The notes under the pieces are model-generated. The model did no database searches, had not been told where the DNA came from, and saw only the letters and a program-made list of their open reading frames with translations. A DNA stretch of 64,000 bases from Histoplasma ohiense (lineage: Eukaryota > Ascomycota > Eurotiomycetes > Onygenales > Ajellomycetaceae): positions 2,294,001 to 2,358,000 of the forward strand of contig JAEVHH010000003.1 in the NCBI GenBank assembly GCA_017607445.1. The letters are read 5' to 3'. Shown here piece by piece: positions 47,109 through 58,207 of this stretch (positions are counted from its first letter, which is position 1; the number at the start of each line of letters is the position of its first letter). The position numbers were made by a program, and so were the translations under genes.

Positions 47109-48140
47109 ATGGTCTCAATACATACAAAATCTCTTGAAAATCAATCTGAATCCTCTACCACCTTCAATGATCATAATGTGTGTTTGTAACAGTTGAATGA
47201 TCAAATCTGTGAATGAGAGCAGCAATTAGCTATTCTGCATGCACAACAGTGACTCAACAAGTTGAAAGCACAGATTTGTGAAGATACTCTTATTGAGCCT
47301 CAATCAATTCAGAATATCATCACAGAATAACTGCAAAATTGATCTGTAAACAATACAAACAATGATAATGAAACATCACTGAGATTAGAGATTAAGAACT
47401 ATTATTGAGGAAAAAATATGTTAGAATTCAAGAACTATAAAGATTGCATATTGACTCTCTTTACACATCACTGTTGATATTATTGAAAGAAAGAACACAA
47501 GATAAATGATGCTAAACTCTATTTTAATGCTCATGTTAAGCAGAAATGATTGAATTTTGTATCATTGTATGAGAGATGTGAAGGAGCAACACTGTTGACT
47601 TTTGATGATATACTATCACATCTAGAAATGCAAATTAACAATCCACAGAATCAGCATCAATTGATGAGTCAAAAGTTTCAAGATGTGAAGCAACAGAAAT
47701 GACAATTGATACACAATTTCTCTAAATATCTTGAAAACTGAGAATACTACTTACCTTCATATAATGAAGAACAAAGAATGGATAACTTGTGTAGTAAAAT
47801 GTTGAAGATACTATACACTGAACTCAATCATTGAAATCAAGAATCTCAGAACTATGAAGAGTTGCTTTGAACTCTACAGACTTTTGAGAAAAATATGCTG
47901 AAGCAACAGTGTGCTATTTGCAAAGAAAGATCTGTGATATTCATAGAGAATCAGCATCATTCTGATAAATCTAGCAACTGTTGAAACAAGAGGAAATGAG
48001 AGAAACAAACAGATTCAACTGAATACATCAAGAAAGATAAATATAACTGAATAAAAAAGTTTTCTCACTGTGATAAAAAGAATCATGTTGCAAATGATTG
48101 TTGAATGTTACACCTCAAAAAGTGCAACCAAGTCTGATAA
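47109..48140 (+). pseudogene. gag: B2 gag
   Basis: ATG 47109, TAA 48138-48140. Parallel to B1 gag, without the one-base deletion. Zinc knuckle near 48060-48105 reads FSHCDKKNHVANDC, so the first Cys is changed to Phe while His is kept. Many TGA codons. Protease sequence follows to 48422, where B3 enters. Confidence 0.78.
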
Positions 48141-48866
48141 GCAAAAAATCAACAATTTCAATTGTAGAAGCAGCTGCTGCATTGAGAATATGAACAACTA
48201 GACTGTAAGATAAATGATTATTGATGATGAATATGTGAATGCTGACAGAAGCAGAATGGTCGATGATGTGGATGCTAGTGAATTCTGATATAAATGTGAA
48301 CTTTGTGTTCCACAGCTGAGCATCAAAATATTTCTCAAAGACAGAAGATAAATCAAAAGTAGTGAAAGCAGTTGATAATCATAAGATTAAATCATATAAA
48401 CAATGAAGAGTTGCAATGAAGATGTAAGAGATGGTTGTAGATATAATTATGGAAGTAGTGTGAAGTACATATGTAGAATGTTAAGAAGGTAGCAATCTCT
48501 ATTATTCAAAGCTAATCACTGATCTTCTAATATCTACAGATATCAGTGAGCATTATATAGACAATCATCATATACTACAGCTGTCTATAATGCTGTGTGC
48601 TATGTCCCTCTTCATTAATTCTGATGTGTTCTGTGTTCTTCTATTGTCATATAGCTATTTTCTAATATAGATATCTCTGTTGTGTCTATTACAATTATCT
48701 CTCTTCTTCAAAGGCCTGGTTCTCAGAGCTTCTTAATGTGACATGTGAAGTTTGTAATATGTGCTGTGTGGTTGATATTGTATGAAATTCGCAGAATTGG
48801 GCTGGATTAATTGTCAGGGTTAATTTCAAAGTGTTGCTGTTTTGAAAGAATGTTTTTCCATCTTCA

Positions 48867-49202
48867 GTGTCATTGCAGTTCAATCATGATTTAGACACAA
48901 CTTCTGAACCCCTTTTCTTTGACTTTTACATCAAAAAATCATACCCTAACAAAATCATCACCATCATCACCACCAACAATTTTTTATTTAAAAAGAATAC
49001 ATCAATTTATCAAACAAAGTACACTGTATTCTCCTATGCAATTTTTATTGTGAAATTCAAAGTTTTGATTGTGTGGTTGTGTTTTCCATTTTGGGTTGAA
49101 TTTTGTGTTGTTGCAATCTCTTTGATCAACATTGCAATATTGATTTCAATCTCCAACATCTGTTTTTCTTTCTTGTTGCTTTTGCTTTTCCTTCTTCTTT
49201 GA
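48867..49202 (+). CDS. 111-codon ORF upstream of the B3 antisense gene
   Basis: Second copy of the hydrophobic 111-codon ORF, no stops, same length and order as in B1 and B4 with scattered amino-acid differences. Confidence 0.35.
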   Translation: MSLQFNHDLDTTSEPLFFDFYIKKSYPNKIITIITTNNFLFKKNTSIYQTKYTVFSYAIFIVKFKVLIVWLCFPFWVEFCVVAISLINIAILISISNICFSFLLLLLFLLL

Positions 49203-49236
49203 ATAAGGTCTTGGTACTAATTAAAGTTATGATAGA

Positions 49237-50378
49237 ATATCAGAACCAGCTGTTTCTGTTGCTGGTTCAGAGTCTATGAAGAATGATATACTGTCTGTCA
49301 TTGAGAGCATTTGCTTGGGTTGTCTGAAGAGATTGCAGAACCTCTCAGTATATTCTTGCTTTGTGAACAATGAACAGATATGCTGTCATATCTGTCATAT
49401 ATCAAATAAAAGTTGTGCTGCTGTAAGTTTTCTTAAACTGAAGTTGTTATGAGTGCTAATGAGTTATAGATGTCTGAGTGCTTTCACAAAATCAGTCAAT
49501 CTTTGATCAATGAATTTCACAAAATACTGCTCTTCAACAAAGTTTCAGATGAGAGATTTGTCATGTATCAAACTGCTGTTGCAAGATTTGTACTTGATGT
49601 GCAGATCTACAAGAATACAGATGAGATTCTAGAATTCTATATAAACTCTGATGATCTGTTGTCACAGCAGAATGTGGCATTCAATTATAGCAGTGTTTCA
49701 GAAAGCACATTTTCACATTCTGCTATTACATTGATGTTATTCTCACTGAGCCAAGATCTTGGTATGTTATTTGAGTTGACTGATAATGTAGATGAAGATG
49801 AGGAAGTGAATGATTCTGTTGAAGTGTTAGAAAAAAACACAACAGTATATTGCTGTTGTTGTATTCAACATTTGACAACATCTTCTCACCATCATTGTGA
49901 GTCTGCTGAGAATTGATGCAAAAAATGCAAGCACTGTTTGATGATGAAGCACATCTGTGTTTCAATAAGTTATTATTCAAAACAGATGTTTTTACAGTAT
50001 ATAATATTAACTTTCTATTAGATGTCAGTGAATACTGTTGAATTGACTCAGACAGTTATCAATGCTGCTGAGGATCTAATTGTTGCTGATGTGAATGCTT
50101 TGAATGTTAATGTTTTGCAGAGCACTGTGACTGTGGTGGTTAGATCTTTTGCTGTGAAGATTCAGAAGATTCAATGAGATGATTCTTCTGAGGCTTCAGC
50201 TGAAACAGTAATTGATGAAATCTCAGTGATTACATCATCAGTCACAGCTTCCAAATCATCATTGAAATGTCATGCTTTGTCAGTTGAAGAAATTCAGAAT
50301 AACAAGCAGGTTTGTCTTGATGACAATTTCTTGAATGACACTGATCAAGCTGAGGCAGATCTGTTTTTTAATCTCTGA
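49237..50378 (+). pseudogene. B3 antisense gene
   Basis: Exons 49237-49422, 49470-49963 and 50022-50378. The start codon has become ATA (49237-49239). Exon 2 has lost one A near 49920, and the second donor reads AT instead of GT (49964-49965). Intron 1 (49423-49469) keeps GTAAGT, a GCTAATG branch region and TAG. All six cysteines are present in both modules. Last exon ends TGA 50376-50378, overlapping the pol stop (50368-50370) by 11 bp. Confidence 0.68.
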
Positions 50379-53300
50379 GCAGAATAAGTATATTCAGCAG
50401 TCATCATCATCTTCTTCATTTTCATTTACTGACTGATTTCTGATAGGTTTTATTAAACTGTTTCAAGTACTTCTAGCTGATTATCAAGTTTTTCTCAGAT
50501 TCTCAAGAATTATCTGCATCTGTACAATCTTTTCATTTGATAAGATATTGTGTTTGACCACAGTATTGATGCTTGTCTAATATAGTTTCAACTTCTCATT
50601 TCTCTTGTGTGTTTATAATTATTGATTCTGCTTGCAGGATTTGTCTGTTGTGTGTGTGATAAGATTCAAGAAGAGAAACATGGAATACAGAATGAATTTC
50701 TTTATATTACAGCATAAGTTTCAGTTTGTACACCTGCATATCACAGATATCAATTATTTGGAAGAGATCCAAAAATCAATGATCTAGTTTGAGTGAGAGT
50801 CACAAGGTGGATATATTTTTTGCACACAGCATTATCCAGTCCTCTATCTTAAAGCTTTTTGATATATAGCACTGATTGTAATACTTTTTCTCAGCTGCTT
50901 TGACAGCTTTCAGACATTCTCAGATCTTGTTCTTCACTTACTTCATTCATTCCACTTGTTTCATCACTGATTTTGACACATCCATGCTTGAAGGTTCCAC
51001 ATCTATGCAAAGTTCAGTTGATCAGCTGATCATTGCTTCAGATGATGTCATTTTTATCAATGTGTGGAAGATGTTGTTATATACTCATTGTGTCAGAGGA
51101 ATCCATTCTATCCAATTATCTTGCTGGTAGCTGCAATATATGTGAAGATAATGTTCAATCACCTGGTTCAATTGTTCTGTCTGGCTGTTGGTTTGCGGGT
51201 GGAATGCCATTGATAATTTTCATTGAATATGGAGTAGATAACACAATGTTGACCAAAACTTGCTATTTATTAATGAATCTTGATTGTTAATAATGTTCAC
51301 AGATAGATCAAAGTTCTTTGCAATCCTCTATACAATAATATCTGTGAGTTCTTCTGCATCTAGCTCTGAAGATGTGGGCACAATTATGACTCATTTGATG
51401 AATAAATCAACAAATACTACAATAGCATTATAGATTTGACTTTCCTTTTTATTATCTGACAGATCTTCAATAAAGTTCATGCTAATTGTATGTCATTTCT
51501 TATCTGACACTGAATGTGGTTGTTGCAACTCATATGGCTTGTGCTGTGGTATCTTAATGTGTTGACAAACATCACAAGTTCTCACATATTCTGCAATCTC
51601 ATTGCTCATACCATGTCACAAGTACTTGTGTTTGATTGCTTCAATGATTTTATCATGTTCAAAATGACCACCTTGGGGATCATTGTGATTCATTTTCATT
51701 ATTTCATGTCTTACAGTCTTGTCTTGTGATATATAGACTTTATCATCTTTTCTGAGCAGATCATTTTTATCTACTGCTCAGATTGAATAATTATCTACAC
51801 TAGTGTCACTCATCTCTAATCTTCTGCAAAGTTCAGATGTGTCAGTGTCTCTATTCTGAATCTGCAGTAAGAGTTCAATGATAGATTCAGCTATCTCTTT
51901 GCAATAGACTGTCTCAGACTCAAATATTTTGATGATTAGAATTCATAGCATCAGAGTCTCTAGATTTAACTCTGTAACATCTGTGATCTCATTCTCATCC
52001 ACAGATGTATTCTTTATTCTGCAGAGGTTGTTGTCATTAATGACTACAGATCTCTTCACTCAACAATTCTCATTAACTTGCAGATCTTTTCACATCATCT
52101 TGACACATTGATCTAACTTTGTATTTTCTTTTGTTTTTAGTGACTTAAAGATCCTCTTATGCAGCTTCTCTTGCAGAGTAGAGAGCTCTGTCAAGAGAGC
52201 TGTGTGTTTTACAAAATCTGAGTGATGACTTGATGCATCTGTGGGATTATTTTTCTCAGAATGATGCTCTATTTCAAAATTGAACACTGAGAGCATTTTC
52301 ATTCAGTGAATCTGACATTCATTTAACTGCTTTGTTGTCATGAAGTGCTGGAGGTTGACATGGTCAGATAAAACAGTTATTGAATGCCTGCTATTATATA
52401 AGTAGTGATGTCATTGTCTGAAAGCTTCTACAATCAGCAACATTTCTAGATCATATGTTTGATAACATCTTTCTGTTTCTGTGAGCTTTCTAGACCAAAA
52501 TGTGATTGAGTGTCAGTGATCATCATTCATTAATTGTGATATTACTGTGGTGATTGCAACATCAGATCTGTCTGTTTCTATACAGAGTTTTCACTGTGGA
52601 TCAAAATGAATCAACAACAGTGCTTTTGTAAAGCATTCTTTTAACTGCAAAATTGTGTGCTTGCAGTTTTCATCTAACTGAACAGATGTGTTATTCTTCC
52701 CTCTTTTCATTTTGTAACCTTTTAACAATTTGATCAGAGGTGCTGTTATTATCAAGAATTTGTATATGAATTGATGATAGAAATTGATGAATTCTAGAAA
52801 TATTTGCAATTCATTTATAGTTTGTGATTCTGATCAATCTAGAATTGTGTTGACACAGTGTTTCTCAACAGTAATGCTCTGTGTGGTAACCACAAAACCC
52901 AAAAATCCAATTTCTGTTGCATGGAATGTACACTTACTAAGTTTGACATATAGTTTCCATCACCTTAACCATTTCAGCACATTCTTAACATGGATGACAT
53001 GTTCATCAAGTGTGTTTGAATAGATTATGATATTGTTGAGATAAGCCATGCAATATACATCTAAAAGATTGCTGAGAGCTTTGTTGATATAAGATTGAAA
53101 GATTGCAGAGGTATTGATTAGTTCAAAAGATAAGACTAGATATTCAAAGTGTCCATATCATGTTCAAAATGCTGTTTTTCATTCATTCTCTGCTTGTATG
53201 TGAATTCTATAATACACATCTCTAAGGTTCAGCTGTGTATATATTTTGGCATCTGCTAATCTATCAAGTATTTCACTTATCAAGAGCAGTGGATATTGAT

Positions 53301-54201
53301 TCTTGACTGTTATTTCATTCAACTCTTGATAATCCACACAAAGACACAGAGTTTCATTTTTCTTGAGCATGAATAATACTGACACATCTGCTGGGCTCTT
53401 GAATGAATGTATCCAATTCTTCTCTAACACTTTTTCAATATATTCTTGAAGGATGAAGAGTTCTTGAGGTGATAAGTTATATATTGATTGGTATGGAGAT
53501 TCCTTGCCAGGTTTGAGATCTATGGCATGATTGTGAGATGTGTATTCTATGTCAGATATGTCTTTTTGAAATACATCAAGATAATCTTTATAATCATCTG
53601 AGATATTTGACTCAGTTGCTGCACTTGCAGCTTGTAACAGTAAGACAGTGAATATAATATTGTCATCATCAATTAGTGTTGCGAATTCTTTAGCAGTATT
53701 CAGATGTATGTGGTTAATATTTGATGCTTTTCTATAGATCCAGCATCTTCGCACTCAATTGATATCAGAGTTTGCAGCTTTCAACCACAGTATGTCTAAA
53801 ATTACATCATATCCACTAATATTGACCTTCTTGAAATGGTGAAATCCTTCTCAGAGGATGTGTTCATCATCAATAATCTTCATTGCAGCTCTTCATTGTT
53901 CATATAATTTAATCTTATGATTATCAACTGCTTCCACTACTTTTGATTTACCTTCTGTCTTTGAGAAATATTTTGATGCTCAGATGTGGGACATGAAGTT
54001 CACATCCATGCCAGAATCCACTAGTGTCCACACCATTGACCATCCCACTTCTGTCAGCATTCATGTATTCATTGCTAATAACTGTTTATCTTGCAGTCTA
54101 GTCATTCATATTCCCAATGCAGCAGCTGCTTCTACAATTGAGATTGTTGATTTTTTGCTTATTGAACTTGATTGCACTTTTCAGAGTGTAACATTCAACA
54201 A
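50368..54201 (-). pseudogene. pol: B3 pol
   Basis: Same frame and domain order as B1. A long open stretch (53754-53179, 191 codons) covers the approach to RT and its first motifs (LCVDYQELNEI, LNLRDVYYRIHI). The catalytic box near 53030 reads LNN, both aspartates lost. Integrase lies at about 51400-51720, chromodomain near 50480-50620. TGA codons dominate the breaks. Confidence 0.83.
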
Positions 54202-55190
54202 TCATTTGCAATATGACCCTTTTTATGACAGTGAGAACACTTCTTCATTCAGTTATATTTATCTTTTTTGATTTGTTCAATTGAATCTGTTTGTTTCTCT
54301 CATTTCCTCTTGTTTTGATGGTTGCTAGATTTATCAGAATGATGCTGATTCTCTATGAATATCACAGATCTTTCTTTGCAAATAGCATACTGTTGCTCTG
54401 ACATATTTTTCTTGAGAGTCTGTAGAGTTTGAAGCAACTCTTTGTAGTTCTGAGACTCTTGATTTCAACAGTCAAATTCAGTGTGTAATATCTTCAATAT
54501 CTTACTACACAAGTTATCCATTCTTTGTTCTTCACTATATGGGGGTAAGTAGTATTCCCAGTCTTTGAAATATTTAGAGAAATTGCATATCAATTGTCAT
54601 TCTTGTTGCTTTGCATTTTGAAATTTTTGGCTTGTCAATTGGTGCTGGTTCTGTGGATTGTTAATTTGCATTTCTAGATGTGATAACATATCATCAAAAG
54701 TCAACAGTGTTGCTTCTTCATGTCTCTCATACAATGATACAAAATTCAACCATTTCTGCTTAATGTGGATGTCAAGATAGAGTTTAGCATCATTTATCTT
54801 GTATTCTTTCTTTTGATAATACCAGTGATGATGTGTAAAGAGAGTCAACATGCAATCTTTATAGTTCTTGAATTCTAACATATTTTTTCCTTGATAATAG
54901 TTCTTAATCTCCAGCCTCAGTGGTGTTTTGTTATCATCATTCATATCATTCACAGATTGATTTTGCAGCAGTTCTGTGATGATATTCTGGGTTAATTAGA
55001 GCTCAATGAGAGTATCTCCATAAATCTGCACTTTCAACTTATTGAGCTGCTGTTGTGCATGCAGAATAGCTAATTGCTGCTCTTGTTTATGAATTTGATC
55101 ATTCAACTGTTGCAAACATGCATTGTGATCATTGAAGGCAGTAGAGGATTCAGATTGATTTTCAAGAGATCTTGCACATGTTGAGATCAT
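54159..55190 (-). pseudogene. gag: B3 gag
   Basis: ATG 55190, TAA 54159-54161, 1032 nt. Best-preserved gag of this family: long open stretches 55253-54996 and 54953-54597. Zinc knuckle near 54200-54245 keeps the His. The N-terminal segment is a Gln-rich probable coiled coil. Confidence 0.83.
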
Positions 55191-55645
55191 CTTGTGTGTT
55201 TTAACTAATGTTGCATGTTTTATTGTAGGTGTGTGTAACAATGGACCACTCAAATAAAGTTTAGAGTGATTAGAATTGTAAGAGATGGTTGTAGGTATAA
55301 TTATGAGAGTAGTGTGAAGTATGCATATAGAATGTTAAGAAGGTAGCAATCTCTATTATTCAAAGCTAATCACTGATCTCCTAATATCTACAGATATCAG
55401 TGAGCATTATATAGACGACCACCACACACTACAGCTGTCTATGATGCTGTGTGCTATGTCCCTCTTCATTAATTCTGGTGTGTTCTGTGTTCTTCTATCG
55501 CCACATAGCTATTTCCTAATATAGATATCTCCGTTGCGTCTATTACAGAAGATTATTGATGATGAACATATTCTCTGAGAAGAATTCCATCATTTTGAAG
55601 AGACTGACATTAGCAGATATGATGTAATTTTGAGTATGCTGTGAT

Positions 55646-56251
55646 TTTATTTGTTTGTTTGTATTGATTTAATGTTCTGAAGAAAATATGAGCAGTGTCT
55701 GTGTTTCAGAAGTCTTCTGAAGGGCATGGAGATGTGCTACACTGAAGAGATTTCTATATACATAGAGAGAGAGAAAACAGAATTCAGATGATAACTCTTG
55801 AGAAGACTCAACTCATTGAAAAGGATTTTTCTAAGCTACACATTCACTTTTGATCTGATGTATGATCATTCATGATGAAGCTATAGTGTGATTTCTGAGG
55901 AGACTGCTGCTGCTGTGTCTGAAAGACTTTATAGTGAATGAAGAGAAATAACTTCTTCAGTTGATCTGAGAACTGTCTATGCTTCTAACAATAGAAGAAA
56001 GACAGATAAAATAGACAAAAAAAAAGAGAAAAAATGAGTGTTCTGAAAAGAAAAATAAAGAAAAGAGTGAAGAAAAGACTGTGTCATCTGTGACATCTTG
56101 CAGTCATGTGACCCAGCACAAGCCCAGAGAGAGAGAGAGAGGAGAGAGCATTAAAGAAGATTATGAGAGAAAAGAAGTGAAGAGAAACAGAGAGAGCAGT
56201 GAGAAAAAAGAAGAAGAGTGTATACTGACAGCTGAAAGCATACTGACTGAG
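55646..56251. other. Unassigned sequence between B2 and B4
   Basis: 606 bp that no other part of the window explains. The last 200 bp are purine-rich on the plus strand (GAGAGAGA and GAAAAAAG tracts); 56084-56338 and 56081-56269 are ORFs created by this bias. It ends with CTGAG, the target duplicate of B4, and so was contiguous with D2 (63401 onward) before B4 arrived. Confidence 0.6.
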
Positions 56252-56695
56252 TGTAAGAGATGGTTGTAGGTATAAATATGGGAGTAGTGTGAAGTACACA
56301 TATAGAATGTTAAGAAGGTAGCAATCTCTATTATTCAAAGCTAATCACTGATCTTCTAATATCTACAGATATCAGTGAGCATTATATAGATGACTACCAC
56401 ACACTATAGCTGTCTATAATGCTGTGTGCTATATCCCTCTTCATTAATTCTGATGTGTTCTGTGTTCTTCTATCATCACATAGCTATTTTCTAATATAGA
56501 TATCTCTGTTGCATCTATTACAATTATCTTTCTTCTTCAAAGATCTGATCCTCAGAGCTTTTTACTGCAACATGTGAAGTTTGTAACATGTGCTGCATGG
56601 TTAATATTGTATAGAGTTCATAGTATCAGACTGGATTAATTGTTGAGATTAATTCCAAAGTGTTGCTGTTTTGAGAGAACATTTTTCCATCTCTG

Positions 56696-57031
56696 ATGTC
56701 AATGCAGTTCAATCATGATTTAAGCACAACTTCTGAACCTCTTTCCTTTGACTTTTACATCAAAAAGTCATACCCTAACAAAATCATCACCACCATCACC
56801 ATCAACAATTTTTTATTTAAAAAGAATACATCAATTTATCAAACAAAGTACACTGTATCTTTCTATGTGATTTTTATTGTGAAATTCGAAGTTTTGATTG
56901 CATGGTTGTGTTTTCCATTTTGGGTTGAGTTTTGTGTTGTTGCAATCCCTTTGATCAACATTGCAATATTGATTTCAATCTTCAATATCTGTTTTTCTTT
57001 CTTGTTGCTTTTGCTTTTCCTCCTTCTTTGA
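56696..57031 (+). CDS. 111-codon ORF upstream of the B4 antisense gene
   Basis: Third copy of the hydrophobic ORF, again uninterrupted, ending 34 nt before the ATG at 57066. Confidence 0.35.
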   Translation: MSMQFNHDLSTTSEPLSFDFYIKKSYPNKIITTITINNFLFKKNTSIYQTKYTVSFYVIFIVKFEVLIAWLCFPFWVEFCVVAIPLINIAILISIFNICFSFLLLLLFLLL

Positions 57032-57065
57032 ATAAGGCCTTGGTACTAATTAAAGTTATGATAGA

Positions 57066-58207
57066 ATGTCAGAACCAGCTGTTTCCATTGCTGGTTCAGA
57101 GTCTATGAAGAGTGATATGCTGTCTGTCATTGAGAGCATTTGCTTGAATTGTCTGGAGAGATTGCAGAACCCCTCAGTATACTCTTGCTTTGTGAACAAT
57201 GAATGAACACACTGTCACATCTGTCATATATCAAATAGAAGTTGTGCTGCTGTAAGTTTTCTTAAACTGAGATTGTTATGAGTGCTAATGAATTATAGAT
57301 GTCTGAGTGCTTTCACAAAACTGATCAATCTTTGATTGATGAATTTCACAAGATACTGCTCTTCAATGAAGTTCTGAATGAGAGATTTGCCACATATCAA
57401 ACTGCTGTTGCAAGATTTGTACTTGATGTGCAGATCTATGAGAATACAGATGAGGTTCTAGAATTCTATATGAACTCTAATGATCTGTTGTCACAGCAGA
57501 GTGTGGCATTCAATCATAGCAGCATTTCAGAAAGTGTGTTTTTGCATTCTGCTATTACATCAGTGTCATCCTCACTGAGCCAAGATCTTGGTACATTATT
57601 TGAGTTGACTGATAATGTAGATGAAGATGAGGAAGCAGACAGTTCTATTGAAATGTTAGAAAGAAACACAGCAGCATATTGCTGTCATTGTATTCAATAT
57701 TTGACAACATCCCCTCATCATCATTGCAAGCCTGCTGAGAGTCAATACAAAAAATGCAAGCACTGCTCAGTGATGAAGCACATCTGCATTTCAGTAAGTT
57801 ATTATTCAAAACAAATGTTTTTACAGTATATAATATTAACTTTCTATTAGATGTCAGTGGATGCTGTTGAATTGACTCAGATGATTATCAATGCTGCTGA
57901 GAATCTAATTGTCACTGATGTGGACACTTCAAACATTAATGTTTTGCAGAGTGCTGTGACTTTGATGATTAGATTCTTTGCTGTGAAGATCTGAGAGATT
58001 CAATGAGATGATTCTTCTGAGACTTCAGCTGAAATGATGATTGATGAGATCTCAGTGATTACATCACTGATCACAGCTCTCAAGTCATCATTGAAATGTT
58101 GTGCTTCATCAGTTGAGAAAATCTGGGATAATAAGCAGATTTGTCTTGATGACAATTTCTTGAATGACACTGGCCAAGCTGAGGCAGATCTGTTTTTTAA
58201 TCTCTGA
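57066..58207 (+). pseudogene. B4 antisense gene (best-preserved copy)
   Basis: Exon 1 57066-57251, intron 57252-57298 (GTAAGT, GCTAATG branch region, TAG), exon 2 57299-57793 without any stop in 165 codons, intron 57794-57850 (GTAAGT, ATTAACTT branch region, TAG), exon 3 57851-58207. 345 residues as spliced. One TGA in exon 1, at a codon that is CAA or CAG in the other copies (old CGA), and two TGA in exon 3. Exon 2 has an acidic stretch (DNVDEDEEA) between its first half and its Cys module. The product would be soluble; function unknown. Confidence 0.72.

Larger units (their letters stand above)
48423..55547 (-). mobile_element. Gypsy-B copy B3, full length
   Basis: 7125 bp, LTRs 48423-48693 (3') and 55277-55547 (5'), both 271 bp, target duplicate GAAGA (48418-48422 and 55548-55552). 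Inserted in the protease region of B2 in the opposite orientation; the joined B2 flanks agree with B1 at about 41300. Confidence 0.95.
39604..55645 (+). mobile_element. Gypsy-B copy B2, 5' part, hit by B1 and B3
   Basis: The 5' LTR starts at 39604, breaks at 39614 (B1 inserted) and resumes at 46763-47022, giving 271 bp in total. Gag and protease region 47023-48422, then B3 (48423-55547), then about 93 more bases of protease region (55553-55645) before similarity ends. No 3' half is seen, so B2 was truncated. It lies inside C2. Confidence 0.88.
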
